A DNA stretch of 64,000 nt from the NCBI GenBank assembly GCA_963667815.1, contig OY764021.1; one strand, 5' to 3'. Position 1 is the stretch's first letter, and every line of letters begins with the position of its first letter. Below the pieces are notes generated by a model. It saw only the letters and a list, made by a program, of their open reading frames with translations, was not told the origin of the DNA and did no database searches. The DNA is from Saccharicrinis sp963667815. Lineage in GTDB: Bacteria; Bacteroidota; Bacteroidia; Bacteroidales; Marinilabiliaceae. This document shows positions 34,798 through 44,114 of this stretch, piece by piece. The position numbers were made by a program, and so were the translations under genes.

Positions 34798-35892
34798 TTA
34801 GTTTTTACGAATCGTTTTATAGTCTTTTACAAATGAATTAAGGTGAGATACAGAATCATAGAATGATTCAAAAGATGAATTCATCACAAGTACAGTGTCT
34901 TTTAATTGGTTAATAGAATGCATTAAGTTCTCATTTTCTATCATGTTTGAACTAGTATGGTTTTCAACTCCGTTTACCACTTCCGAGAACTTAACATTTT
35001 CAACCAGATTGCTTTTAAATTGACTCATGATGTCTTTATTAATTTGGTCGGCATCATTTAAGTTTTCATTAATGGATTGACTAATATGAATGATATCAGC
35101 TACGGAGTTATTTATATTGCCCGAAAGGAGTCTGACTTCATTTGCTACGACAGCAAAGCTTTTACCAAATTCGCCGGCTTTTGAGGCTTCAATAGATGCA
35201 TTTAAAGCAAGCAAGTTGGTTTGCTGGGCAACATCGCTAATAATATGAATGATGGAATTTATTTCTTCTGTTTTTGTCATTAAAGTGTTCATCTTTACAG
35301 AGAAATCATTAACCTTTTTATCTATATTTTGCAGTGTTTTACCAGATTTTAAAACAGTAGTTTGAATACTTAGAATATCCTGTTGAATAGTATTGGATAA
35401 AGAAGAGATTTTATCAGATACCGTTTTTATATCAGATATAGAATGTTCTAAATTAGAAATTTCATTGGTAGAATGATCCTTACTATTACCATTAAACTTT
35501 TGTACATTATTGGTTATTTTTTTTGTTTCAGAAACAAATAGATTTAGGGACTTGATAATTTCACTAAAACCATTAGCTATTTCGCCCACTGCATCATCAC
35601 TGTTTAGGTTCAAATGTACAGAAATATCTTTTTGGGTTACATTTTTTGCAATAGTCGAAACTTTTAATAATTCCTTGATAAGTATGGTTTTAACAAAAGA
35701 AAACGATACAATGCCTACTATTACTCCTGCCATGATGCAGCCAATTAAAAAGTAGATAAATAAACCATCTTTCCATTCAACAAAAAAGTGAGCATACACA
35801 GGAAATACAAATCCCATTAATACTCCAAAAAACATCATGTTTCTAAATAGTTTTCTTAGTATACTCTTCTTTCTTTTAGGCATCTGGTTCAA
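34798..35892 (-). CDS. Methyl-accepting chemotaxis-type protein, short sensor region
   Basis: Chemoreceptor-type signalling protein of 364 residues. Two membrane helices (about 14-34 and 38-62) with almost no loop between them are followed by a HAMP-like linker (KVSTIAKNVTQKDISVHLNLNSDDAVGEIANGF) and a coiled-coil signalling domain with the tip DVAQQTNLLALNASIEASKAG at about 214-234. The tip deviates from the consensus (ASIEASKAG against AAVEAARAG) and no pentapeptide tether for methylation enzymes is seen. It is the second sensor-less receptor in the window, distinct from the one at 5062. It is encoded alone, divergent from the small zinc-ribbon gene. Confidence 0.83.
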   Translation of the reverse strand: MNQMPKRKKSILRKLFRNMMFFGVLMGFVFPVYAHFFVEWKDGLFIYFLIGCIMAGVIVGIVSFSFVKTILIKELLKVSTIAKNVTQKDISVHLNLNSDDAVGEIANGFSEIIKSLNLFVSETKKITNNVQKFNGNSKDHSTNEISNLEHSISDIKTVSDKISSLSNTIQQDILSIQTTVLKSGKTLQNIDKKVNDFSVKMNTLMTKTEEINSIIHIISDVAQQTNLLALNASIEASKAGEFGKSFAVVANEVRLLSGNINNSVADIIHISQSINENLNDADQINKDIMSQFKSNLVENVKFSEVVNGVENHTSSNMIENENLMHSINQLKDTVLVMNSSFESFYDSVSHLNSFVKDYKTIRKN

Positions 35893-35919
35893 TTTTTAGA
35901 TTTTTTTAAGTAAACTACC

Positions 35920-35952
35920 TTGTCTAAAAATAACATAAAAAATATATTTTTG
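35920..35952 (+). promoter_or_regulatory. Candidate promoter of the small cysteine-rich gene
   Basis: TATTTTTG (35945-35952) fits TAnnTTTG and TTG (35920-35922) could be the -33 element, 22 nt upstream. The ATG at 35960 follows after only 7 nt, so the transcript would have almost no leader. Confidence 0.35.
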
Positions 35953-35959
35953 TTTATTG

Positions 35960-36139
35960 ATGAATAGAGAGGAGAAAAGTCAAAATGTAGTTTGCCCTAA
36001 GTGCAATAAAACGTATTCAAAATTAGAAGTACGAAGATGTTGTAGCAATTGCTTTGCTTGTACCGGATGTGAAATTTATATGTGTCCGGCTTGCAGAGGA
36101 CGTATTGTTGTTAAGCCCCCACGCGAGATGAAACGGTAA
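35960..36139 (+). CDS. Small cysteine-rich zinc-ribbon-like protein
   Basis: A 59-residue soluble protein starting at ATG 35960 (the codon before it is TTG). Nine cysteines are arranged as CPKC, CC, C, CTGC and CPAC, enough for two zinc knuckles of the rubredoxin or RING type. The basic tail KPPREMKR could bind nucleic acid. There is no signal peptide. The protein family is unknown to me; the cysteine pattern and the compact size make it unlikely to be a chance reading frame. It is transcribed divergently from the receptor gene at 34798, 67 nt apart. Confidence 0.65.
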   Translation: MNREEKSQNVVCPKCNKTYSKLEVRRCCSNCFACTGCEIYMCPACRGRIVVKPPREMKR

Positions 36140-36532
36140 ATGTTTTGACTATAGCCCGAATTTAATTTTTCAAATACGGTAATTTCTTGTTTGTCAACAC
36201 ATAAATATCTTTCAACCTAATCATATCGCGCTGTAAGAAATATTCTGCATTATAATCCAATTGATTTGATGACACCTCTCATCTAACTTTCATCTTGTTT
36301 TTTTATTTAAAACTACCTTCAAATTCTCAATAACACCGTCGAATATTTCTGTATTTTTCCCATTTCACAGGTGTATTTTTCTCATTCATAAAGTAAAAAT
36401 AATCCAAAAAAGCATATTTCGGTAATTTGCCTCCGAATAAATGAAATATTTTGATTGAAATATCATTTATCAAGGGTATAGAGGGAAAAAAACCTTATTA
36501 ACTCAATTTGTTGGTTGTAAAATAGTAGACTT

Positions 36533-36856
36533 ATGGAGAAGTTAAGATTAATTGTGTTGTTGGGCATATTACTCAATAGTATATCATATGCAAAAGCTTG
36601 CAATAATATTTTAGGTATCCAGAGAGAGGCCATAGATGCTAATCATGTTGTAGATGTATTAATCGTTAAGGTTGATATTCCTCGAAACTGCTTAGTTGCT
36701 GTAAAACGAACCTACTATAAGTGGCAATGGTTGCAATTAATTGGTACCACTGATAGGAAAAAGGTTACTGATAGGAATTATTCCAGAAGGTTAAAAGTAA
36801 AGGTGAAAAAGGTGTGTAAAGAAAATATTATAGGTTTTGATCCAAACCAAGGATAA
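36533..36856 (+). CDS. Small secreted protein of unknown function
   Basis: A 107-residue product with a signal peptide (MEKLRLIVLLGILLNSISYAKA). The mature part is short and very basic at the end (RRLKVKVKKVCKEN) with three cysteines. I recognise no family. It has its own terminator shared with the convergent GH43 gene. The 393-nt stretch upstream (36140-36532) shows no other gene or clear promoter. Coding is plausible but unproven. Confidence 0.5.
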   Translation: MEKLRLIVLLGILLNSISYAKACNNILGIQREAIDANHVVDVLIVKVDIPRNCLVAVKRTYYKWQWLQLIGTTDRKKVTDRNYSRRLKVKVKKVCKENIIGFDPNQG

Positions 36857-36967
36857 TATATTAAGGTTTATATTCAAATAATAATATTAGTGCCTGAGTG
36901 AATGCTTAAAACGTTGTTTTAATGTCTTTTATTGGTGTGGGGTGTACTGTTTTAATGAGCAAAATGA

Positions 36968-37002
36968 AAAAAAGGTGCTCCAATTATTGAAACACCTTTT
37001 TT
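36968..37002. terminator. Bidirectional terminator between the small secreted protein and GH43 genes
   Basis: AAAAAAGGTG pairs with CACCTTTTTT with CAAT/ATTG inside the loop. Runs of A and T on both sides make it work in either direction. Confidence 0.8.
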
Positions 37003-37056
37003 ATCCTATCCATATTCATAAAAATCCATTCAATACAAGAATGATCATTTTTTATA

Positions 37057-38055
37057 CTAAAATTCAAATACAGGTCTTCCGTCTGCATCAAACTTTACTT
37101 CCATTACTCTGGCATGCCTGTTTGGATCATAAAGCGGATCTTTAACAATCTCTTCAAGAGGCCTTGTGTCAGATGCTGGTACAACAGATGGATCACCAAC
37201 TGCATCTTCATAATCTCGGGCATGATAAATACATAACGGTGTTTTATCATCTTCGGCTACAGTAAAGCAATTGTGTCCCGGACCGTAAATTTTCTTATCA
37301 TAATCCGTTTCAAGTACCGGATATCTTGATTTCTTCCATGAATTACGATCTAATAAATCAGAATCTTCATCAGCTTCCATTATTCCCATGCAGTAACAAG
37401 CTCCGGTAGCACTTGCCGAAAATGCGATAAATATTTTTCCATTATTCTTAATAACTGCAGGTCCTTCATTCACCCAAAAATCAACTCTTTCCCAATCATA
37501 ATCAGGAGTTGTAAGCATAAACTGTACTGTTTTTAACTTAATTGGAGATTCCATTTCAGCTAAATACAGATTTGAGGCAGCAAACTGCCCACCAGTTTTT
37601 TCGGCCCAGCAGAAATATCTTTTGCCTTTATTTTCAAAGATGGTAGCATCTAATGAAAAGTCGATGAATGATTTTTCATCACCATCAGCAGCTTGCATTT
37701 GTCCCAGCTCAATCCATTCATCTTTTAAGGGATCCTGACCAGTACATTCCAAAACATAAGGGCGAAGTTTCCATATGTCTTCTTCTTCACTGGCTGCAAA
37801 ATATACATACCACTTGCCATCTAAATAATGAATTTCAGGGGCCCATATATGTCTGCTCATAGGTCCGGTTTCATGCTTAAACCAAACATCAAATGTCTCA
37901 GCTTCTTTTAATCCTTCAATGGTTTTAGATCGGCGTAGCTCTATACGATCATAAGTAGGTACTGAACCTGTAAAATAGTAATAACCATCTGTATGTTTAT
38001 AAACAAATGGATCAGCACGTTGCTCTACTAAAGGAGCGTTTTTATCTGTTGCCAT
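37057..38055 (-). CDS. Glycoside hydrolase family 43 enzyme (arabinofuranosidase/xylosidase-like)
   Basis: Five-bladed beta-propeller glycosidase of 332 residues with no signal peptide, so it acts in the cytoplasm on imported oligosaccharides. The three acidic positions of the family are visible: the N-terminal base in RADPFVYKHTDGYYYFTGS (about D16), the pKa-modulating Asp in LDATIFENKGKRYFCWAE (about 136) and the acid Glu in VNEGPAVIKNNGKIFIAFS (about 193). WAPEIHYLDGKWYVYFAAS is also typical. It starts 1 nt after the sugar transporter stop, so the two are one operon for uptake and cleavage of an arabinose- or xylose-containing oligosaccharide. The exact substrate is unclear. Confidence 0.9.
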   Translation of the reverse strand: MATDKNAPLVEQRADPFVYKHTDGYYYFTGSVPTYDRIELRRSKTIEGLKEAETFDVWFKHETGPMSRHIWAPEIHYLDGKWYVYFAASEEEDIWKLRPYVLECTGQDPLKDEWIELGQMQAADGDEKSFIDFSLDATIFENKGKRYFCWAEKTGGQFAASNLYLAEMESPIKLKTVQFMLTTPDYDWERVDFWVNEGPAVIKNNGKIFIAFSASATGACYCMGIMEADEDSDLLDRNSWKKSRYPVLETDYDKKIYGPGHNCFTVAEDDKTPLCIYHARDYEDAVGDPSVVPASDTRPLEEIVKDPLYDPNRHARVMEVKFDADGRPVFEF

Positions 38056-38056
38056 C

Positions 38057-39418
38057 TTAAATATGTATTTTAGCTTTTATTGTTTCGTAATACTTGTCTG
38101 TAATCTTATATTTCATAATCAATAATCCATTGATTACGTGGAAAACACCTGGAATAAGGGTTAACATCAATGCCAATCCTAAAAGAGCCGTATCTGTTTG
38201 AACCGGGTTTAATATTTCTTCTGTTGGTGCCACATATCCAAAGCCCGAAAGCAATAATCCAACAACACCACCGGCAATACCCATTCCTGCTTTTTGAGCA
38301 AATGAAATACCGCCAAAAGCTAATCCCGAAACCCGAACACCAGTTTCTGCTTGTCCATGGTCAACAGCTTCAGCAATGGCTGTCCAAAATACAGGAGCAT
38401 GTAAATCAACAACAAACGAAAGAATGAAATACATTACGTATGCAAACATCATACTTTCTGGCTGTGGTTTTATTAAGAAAAACATAAGCACACTAAGTAT
38501 ACCTACACCAAACTGTGACGTCCAGAATAATTTTACCTTACAGAAGCGCTTTGTAATAAGCGTAGAAGCAGGCATTGCTAAAATTGCTGCAGCAACTCCA
38601 GTACCCATAAATGTAGATTGAACAACTTCATCACCGCCAAGGTAATATTTAGCATAGTATATGGCTACCGAGGCACGAATAACATAACCGGTTGTACCTG
38701 ATAAACAAGAACCTAATAATAATAACCATTGGCCATTTTTAAACAAGTATTTTAATTGTTTTAAATATGGAGTAGTTTCTACAACGTGTTCAATACGTTC
38801 TTTGGTTGTTACAAAGCAAAATAAGAAAAGCAGTGTACCTCCAAGTGCCATTACTCCCATTGCCAATTGATATCCTCGAGCTATATTACCCGCTCCGAAT
38901 GATTTAGCCATGATAGGAACCAATATAGATACTCCAAATGCTGCTACCTTAGCAAAGAAAAGTCGATAACCACTTGCAGCTAAACGTTCTTTAGGATCAT
39001 TGGTTATTACCCCGATTAATGAAATATACGGAATGGTAACCGAAGTAAACATTAAGGTTACTAAAATATAAGTACAATATGCATAAATTAGTTTACCTGC
39101 GTAATCAAATCCGGGTGTTGTAAATGTTAGAAATACTGAAATTCCGAATGGAATAGACAGATACAAGAAATAAGGACGAAAACGACCGAATTTTTTTGAT
39201 TTATATTTATCTGTAATAATTCCCATTAAAGGATCACTGATGGCATCAATTCCTCTTACCAAAATGAACATGAGAGCTACATCTGTAGGCTTAATTCCAA
39301 ATACATCGGTATAAAAATAGGTGATGATCAAAAACATTGAAGAGATTACAACATTTACAGCTGCATCTCCCGATCCGTAACCTACTTTTTCAAGTACACT
39401 TAACTTTTGTGGTTTCAT
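38057..39418 (-). CDS. GPH-family cation:sugar symporter (MelB-like)
   Basis: Inner-membrane transporter with 12 predicted helices, about 453 residues from the ATG at 39418; a start 12 codons upstream (39454) adds a charged tail and is less likely. KVGYGSGDAAVNVVISSMFLIITYFYTDVFG and RGIDAISDPLMGIITDKYKSKKFGRFRPYFL are signature GPH segments, including the Asp residues that bind the coupling cation. With the GH43 gene 1 nt downstream it should import an oligosaccharide that is then hydrolysed inside the cell. The 524-nt gap upstream (39455-39978) shows only a hairpin near its far end. Confidence 0.9.
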   Translation of the reverse strand: MKPQKLSVLEKVGYGSGDAAVNVVISSMFLIITYFYTDVFGIKPTDVALMFILVRGIDAISDPLMGIITDKYKSKKFGRFRPYFLYLSIPFGISVFLTFTTPGFDYAGKLIYAYCTYILVTLMFTSVTIPYISLIGVITNDPKERLAASGYRLFFAKVAAFGVSILVPIMAKSFGAGNIARGYQLAMGVMALGGTLLFLFCFVTTKERIEHVVETTPYLKQLKYLFKNGQWLLLLGSCLSGTTGYVIRASVAIYYAKYYLGGDEVVQSTFMGTGVAAAILAMPASTLITKRFCKVKLFWTSQFGVGILSVLMFFLIKPQPESMMFAYVMYFILSFVVDLHAPVFWTAIAEAVDHGQAETGVRVSGLAFGGISFAQKAGMGIAGGVVGLLLSGFGYVAPTEEILNPVQTDTALLGLALMLTLIPGVFHVINGLLIMKYKITDKYYETIKAKIHI

Positions 39419-39906
39419 TAGTTTAAATTTATTTCGCTTATTGAATATAATCACCTTTTTACATTTGGCTTTGCGTTGTGTGCATTATGGTAAACTTGCC
39501 AAATAAAATTAGGCTGTTATATCGCTAAGGTCATTTTATCTGTTTATAATATGATTTTATGTATAATTCATTTCCACACTAAAAGATGGATTTCTCCATC
39601 TGTACAAAGATTGTTAACAAAAATGTAAAACAGGGGGAGTTATAATTCAAAATAGGTGGATTTATGTATAATTTTAGAACAATAAAAGAGGTGAGGGTTG
39701 TGTTTAATGTGGAGTAGGCGAGGAGGTTAAGTTGTTTAGGGAATTGCTGAGATATAAGAGTAGTTTTGTGCAGGAATGGGAGTAGAGTTCGTTTTGTTTA
39801 TTTGTTGGTTTTGTTGATTTGCTAATTTGGGTGAAGTGTAATTATGCCGCATTTTTGAAGATTATGGGGCATAAAAATAAAATCAGAGATGGACTGATAA
39901 ACAGAT

Positions 39907-39956
39907 CAAGCCTTCAGCTATCACTCTTGTGAACAAATGCGAGAGCTGGAGGCTTG
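39907..39956 (-). terminator. Hairpin after the thioesterase gene
   Basis: CAAGCCTTCAGCT and AGCTGGAGGCTTG pair over 13 bp with one G-U wobble and a 24-nt loop. It lies 22 nt beyond the stop at 39979. There is no T run, so a factor-assisted terminator or a processing hairpin is possible. Confidence 0.5.
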
Positions 39957-39978
39957 TATATTATTTATGAGATATGTT

Positions 39979-40359
39979 TTATAACTTACTTAAAAAGCGT
40001 TCTACATCTACAATAAATCTGTCGTGCAAAGCTTTACCAATAGTAGCTCCTGATTCATCAGTACACACAATTTCGTATGATACTTTTCTTCCGTCAACTT
40101 CAGAAATAGTTGCTTCGCACTTAATTTTTGCACCAACAGGAGATGCTTTCATATGATCTGCATTCATTTTTATTCCAACAGAGTCACCACCTTCCGGTAA
40201 ATAAGAACCAATCATAGTCATGGCTACGTTTTCCATAAGTGCAATCATCGCAGGAGTTCCATATACATCAAGTCCTCCAGAACCTAGTACTTTGGCTGTG
40301 TCATTAGTTTCAACTGTTATTTCTTTATCCGCTTTTAATCCAACAGGAATAGTCATCAT
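39979..40359 (-). CDS. Hotdog-fold thioesterase, FlK-like
   Basis: Small cytoplasmic protein of 126 residues belonging to the thioesterase family related to fluoroacetyl-CoA thioesterase. Family features visible are LGSGGLDVYGTPAMIALMENVAM (about 25-48, with the Thr and Glu that line the active site), a basic/His position in ADHMKASPVGAKIKCEATI and the C-terminal strand ALHDRFIVDVERF. Most members act on short acyl-CoAs and their physiological substrates are unknown; true fluoroacetate resistance is not implied. It is monocistronic. Confidence 0.82.
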   Translation of the reverse strand: MMTIPVGLKADKEITVETNDTAKVLGSGGLDVYGTPAMIALMENVAMTMIGSYLPEGGDSVGIKMNADHMKASPVGAKIKCEATISEVDGRKVSYEIVCTDESGATIGKALHDRFIVDVERFLSKL

Positions 40360-40667
40360 TTTATATTTATTTAATTAAAGTCTTCAATAAATTATTAATT
40401 GATTCCGCAAAAGTAAAACCATAAACTAAATATTCAATAATTAGATTGCTGAATTTATGTTATAGGGATTATACTAATTTATATGATTTCACCTTTGGCT
40501 TAAATAAAAAAGGTGATTCTTTCGAGCATAGGTTTTAAGTTGGCCTCAGCCAGTGAACCAAAAAAACAAGGTTAGTTCGACGATTAAAAATCGTTTTTGT
40601 TTGAACGCATTGAGCTTAAACGATTTCAGTCAAATAGCTGTAGTTTTTTGAGAGAAGTGGATGCAGC

Positions 40668-40713
40668 CTTGATCTTTTTTCCTTCCTTTTTTGGATCAAG
40701 CTAAAAAAGGAAG
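40668..40713. repeat. Overlapping inverted repeats, relic-like intergenic element
   Basis: CTTGATC (40668) pairs with GATCAAG (40694), and CTTCCTTTTTT (40682) pairs with AAAAAAGGAAG (40703); the two stems interlock and exclude each other. The surrounding 40500-40740 sequence resembles decayed dispersed intergenic repeats of this phylum rather than a gene. The rest of the 40360-41221 gap contains only the short reading frame at 40952. Confidence 0.45.
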
Positions 40714-40951
40714 TCGGGTCTGGGTGAAACGCCAGTTAATATATAATATTTGGTACACCTCTGATATGATTTTTACTAAATATATGGCCTATTGAAGGCC
40801 TCTGGTTTTATTAAAATGCTGTCGAAAGCCTGGTTTAGTGTATGATTTTGTGTTATTAATCAATAATAAAATAATTTTTTCTCTCATTATAAGGAGATAT
40901 ATCTCATTATTAATTAATTTCATCAAATATTTAACCTAAATATTCACATTT

Positions 40952-41119
40952 ATGAAACGTCTAATAATAGCTTTTATATACTTATTCTTTGCCGTATCCT
41001 ATTTGTTTTATCTTGTGTTTATTGCAATAAAAATGCCTTTTGAACTATTGGTTTCTGAATACTCACGAAAAAGGTTTTTAATAAGGTTGAGGAGAGTTAG
41101 GATGCACATCAACTCATGA
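40952..41119 (+). CDS. Possible 55-residue membrane protein
   Basis: A short reading frame with one long hydrophobic helix (residues about 4-26, LIIAFIYLFFAVSYLFYLVF) followed by an arginine-rich tail (RKRFLIRLRRVR), the charge pattern of a small single-pass protein with its basic end in the cytoplasm. It starts at ATG 40952 and ends at TGA 41119. No family is recognised and no clear promoter is seen, so it may be a chance frame. Confidence 0.35.
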   Translation: MKRLIIAFIYLFFAVSYLFYLVFIAIKMPFELLVSEYSRKRFLIRLRRVRMHINS

Positions 41120-41221
41120 TTTATTGAATGTATAGTATTAGGTATATTGCGAGACTAATTTATTGATGAGGCATTAAAGTTGATAAAGTAAATATTACAG
41201 TTCTATATACTCTTGTTATAA

Positions 41222-41620
41222 TTACTGCTTTAGTGTTTGTATAAAGCTTTCTAATCTTATTGTAAGAATTTTCTTTATCAATTCTTTTTCCTTTTTAGTT
41301 CCAAGTACATGTTCATATGATGATATCATTAATGATGTATCTTGTAACTCAATCATTATTTTAGATTTCATCCGATTCATTTTCTTTAATTGAGGGGCAT
41401 TTTTTAAAACAGCTGATAAGTCAACCGGAGAGATCGTTCTCCCTTTTACCTTTAAAAGAATTACGTTGCTCTTTATTTGAAGCGTTTTATGATACTTAGG
41501 ATCAAGAGTGGCGATTATGAAATGTGGGAATTCGCTGACGTTATTTTGATTTATTTCAACCTTATCTTTTACTTCAATTTTAGGTGTTATTTTATCTAAA
41601 TACTTTTCTATTATATTCAT
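41222..41620 (-). CDS. Hypothetical protein, possibly STAS/SiR-like regulator
   Basis: A 132-residue soluble protein without signal peptide or membrane segment. The alternation in PHFIIATLDPKYHKTLQIKSNVILLKVKGRTISPVDLSAVL and the final helix EKELIKKILTIRLESFIQTL suggest a small alpha/beta fold, but I recognise no family and make no functional claim. It is encoded downstream of two small membrane proteins on the same strand (gap 77 nt), which may be one unit. Confidence 0.6.
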   Translation of the reverse strand: MNIIEKYLDKITPKIEVKDKVEINQNNVSEFPHFIIATLDPKYHKTLQIKSNVILLKVKGRTISPVDLSAVLKNAPQLKKMNRMKSKIMIELQDTSLMISSYEHVLGTKKEKELIKKILTIRLESFIQTLKQ

Positions 41621-41697
41621 ATTGTTGAGTGAAGGTGGTCTAATTTATATATTTTGATGATGCGTAGGATGTTGAATTTTACTGCTTAAACTTTATA

Positions 41698-42258
41698 TCA
41701 ATTATTTGTTTCTTTATCTTCTTCAACATTCACATCATCGTTTATTACTAACTGATTTATCTCTTCTGCATTCGTTTTCTTTTTAGCAAAATCATCATAA
41801 AGATCAGCTATCACATAAATAAGAAAAACAGCTAAGAAGTTTATATAAAGATAGAAGGTACTACCGGAGTTCCATGACATATTAAATTCAGATGTTAATG
41901 CAAAATTGAGATTCATGAAAAAGCCATTTGTAAAGTTAAACCCTCCTGCTAATTTAGCTCCCGAGATAAAATCAAACTTATAGCCACCAATAGCAATAGC
42001 AACAACCTGAAAGGCTTGATTTATAAAAGAAAGTATCAATCCTCTTTTATAATCTTTTCGTAATAAAACCAATCCGGCATTAGCAGATAAACAATATAAA
42101 GCAATGGATATGAGGTAGATTAGTAATATTGGTCCGTTAAGTTCTTGCGTTTGCAAAAGAAGCCAGGCAATTAAACCAAAGCCCCATATTCCACCAAGAA
42201 TTTGATATATTGCTACAATGAGAATTGTTGTTTCTGCTGATTTTATTCTAAATTTCAT
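41698..42258 (-). CDS. Integral membrane protein of unknown function
   Basis: A 186-residue protein with four or five predicted membrane helices (about 11-32, 42-64, 72-90, and 134-152) and an acidic tail (NDDVNVEEDKE). There is no signal peptide beyond the first helix and no recognised domain. The neighbour at 42313 is also a small membrane protein, 54 nt upstream, so the pair may work together. Codon use and composition match the surroundings. Confidence 0.68.
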   Translation of the reverse strand: MKFRIKSAETTILIVAIYQILGGIWGFGLIAWLLLQTQELNGPILLIYLISIALYCLSANAGLVLLRKDYKRGLILSFINQAFQVVAIAIGGYKFDFISGAKLAGGFNFTNGFFMNLNFALTSEFNMSWNSGSTFYLYINFLAVFLIYVIADLYDDFAKKKTNAEEINQLVINDDVNVEEDKETNN

Positions 42259-42312
42259 TTTCTCAATTTATTACTTTTTACCATAATCTGTGGTTCAACT
42301 ATTATGCTGTTT

Positions 42313-42816
42313 TTAGGCTCGAGCCTGTGGAGCTATCCAATTCTTTTCCCTGGTAGATAAATCCAGTATTTTAACATTCAATCCGTCGCTAATCTTTTTA
42401 TTAAGCATCATGCTTTCTTCATATTTCTTTCTGTAGATGGGTAACCTTTTATTGTCAGGAAAAATCAGGTTTGTTAGCATCATCTCTTCCGAAACTGTTG
42501 TAGATATACTTGTATGATACATTCTTTGCGAAACATTTACCCTAACCATTGAAATATATTCCGTTTTACTCAGATCTATTGTTTCTCCTTTTTTAAAGAA
42601 TAAAAAGGTAGAATATTTATACAGTGTTTTATCATCAAAATTAAAAATAATTCGATCTCGGGCTGTTACAGCCAATAAACCAATTAATAGTAAAAGTATA
42701 CTTACATACCATAAGTGATAGTCTAACATAAAACTGGTAATAATTATTGCATATCCAAAAATTACAAAAGGTGCGGGTAGCCCTCCCAGCTTTACTTTTA
42801 ATTCTTTATTATTCAT
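42313..42816 (-). CDS. Small membrane protein with PH-like cytoplasmic part
   Basis: A 167-residue protein with two helices close to the N-terminus (about 15-32 and 35-50) and a C-terminal part of about 115 residues. The segment RDRIIFNFDDKTLYKYSTFLFFKKGETIDLSKTEYI has the strand pattern of bacterial PH-like domains, which in other proteins are membrane-associated scaffolds. This is a resemblance only. The 431-nt gap upstream (42817-43247) shows AT-rich sequence with short imperfect repeats (AAAGGATAAAGG, GGGTAAAAGGG) and no gene. Confidence 0.62.
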   Translation of the reverse strand: MNNKELKVKLGGLPAPFVIFGYAIIITSFMLDYHLWYVSILLLLIGLLAVTARDRIIFNFDDKTLYKYSTFLFFKKGETIDLSKTEYISMVRVNVSQRMYHTSISTTVSEEMMLTNLIFPDNKRLPIYRKKYEESMMLNKKISDGLNVKILDLSTREKNWIAPQARA

Positions 42817-43247
42817 TATTGAAAGGAATAGAGATTGTTTTATTGTATCGTTATTGGTAATAACCGTTTCGAATTTAATTTAAATATTTTCAAACCCTAA
42901 ATTATTATGATAAAAAGTTGTTTTAAATAGATGAGGGGATATTGTGACAATGAATATGGTTAAAGGATAAAGGTGTCAAGGATAAAGGATAGTGGGTAAA
43001 AGGGTAAAAGTGCATAGGCAATAGAATGGATTACCTTTTACCTGTATAATGCAAAACATTCCTAAATGTAAGATGCTGTTATAATTCTACATTGTGTTGA
43101 ATTATTCCACATAGTGTTGATGCTTTGGGGGATGTGTATTCAACTGTGTTTAAAGATTAATATTGTGTGCTACAGGTAAATAGGTGCAGCGTGAAATTCG
43201 TGGTCTTTATTTTGATTTGCTAATGGATCATTTAAAAGATAAAGCCT

Positions 43248-44006
43248 ATGTTTTTTACGGTATCTAAATTATTATCATTTGCCTTGTCTCCAATTTTATG
43301 GATTGGGATTCTTATAATACTAGCCTTGTTTATAAAGAAGTCTTCATTTATAAAATGCGTTTTGTTATTAGCTGCAGGATTGTTATTTGTATTCACCAAT
43401 CCGTATATTTTTTATAGAGTAAGTAGTTGGTGGGAAGGAAATAATCAGGATTTAAACTCCGTAGATCATTATGATGGCATTATAGTATTGGGGGGAGGAG
43501 TTGCTGGGTATAATCAGAGTAAGGAAGAAATTAAATTTGAGAACAGTAGTTCGGATAGATTATTAAAAGCCATTGAATTATTTAAAATGGGGAAAGCCGA
43601 CCGGTTTATTTTTTCAGGAGGTTCAACTGGCGAGATTAAGGAAGGTGAAGTTGTACAGTGCTATCTGAAAAAAGTTGATATCCCTGAAGATAGTACCCTG
43701 GTTGAATGGAATTCGTTAAATACGCATGAGAATGCTGTTGAAACCTCTAAGTTATTGCAGTCAGCAGGTATTAAGAAAGGCAATTTTTTATTGGTTACCT
43801 CCGGTTATCATATTAAAAGGTCGTTGGACTGTTTTAAAAAGGAAGGTATTTCGGTAACACCTTTTTCAACAGATTTTATACATCAATTTGGAACCGCTGA
43901 CTTTTCTGGTATTTTTCATCCATCAACAGTTTATCTCGAAAAATGGAAAACTATTATTAAAGAATGGGTTGGATATACCGTATATAGTTTTGTGGGATAT
44001 GTGTAG
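43248..44006 (+). CDS. YdcF/ElyC-family membrane protein
   Basis: A 252-residue protein with two N-terminal helices (about 12-30 and 36-54) and a DUF218 domain (about 75-240). Conserved parts are DGIIVLGGGV (about 79), SSDRLLKAIELFKMGKADRFIFSGGS, NTHENAVETSKLL and NFLLVTSGYHIKRSLDCFKKEGISVTPFST. Members such as ElyC and SanA in E. coli affect envelope integrity and polyprenyl carrier metabolism; the biochemical reaction is not settled. It is encoded alone, convergent with the gene at 44115. Confidence 0.85.
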   Translation: MFFTVSKLLSFALSPILWIGILIILALFIKKSSFIKCVLLLAAGLLFVFTNPYIFYRVSSWWEGNNQDLNSVDHYDGIIVLGGGVAGYNQSKEEIKFENSSSDRLLKAIELFKMGKADRFIFSGGSTGEIKEGEVVQCYLKKVDIPEDSTLVEWNSLNTHENAVETSKLLQSAGIKKGNFLLVTSGYHIKRSLDCFKKEGISVTPFSTDFIHQFGTADFSGIFHPSTVYLEKWKTIIKEWVGYTVYSFVGYV

Positions 44007-44040
44007 TATAGTTCAGCGAAGCGTCTTTCCTGATTTTAGT

Positions 44041-44063
44041 CGACATAACGTTATGCTATGTCG
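44041..44063. terminator. Hairpin between convergent genes
   Basis: CGACATA pairs with TATGTCG, and the inner CATAACGTTATG is itself a perfect palindrome. There is no T run, so terminator function is only probable. The adjoining TATGTCGAACTGAGG recurs at about 61791, so this may be part of a dispersed repeat. Confidence 0.45.
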
Positions 44064-44114
44064 AACTGAGGATAGTACTAAAATATACAAAGTCAGTTTT
44101 ATTTAAATCCTAAC

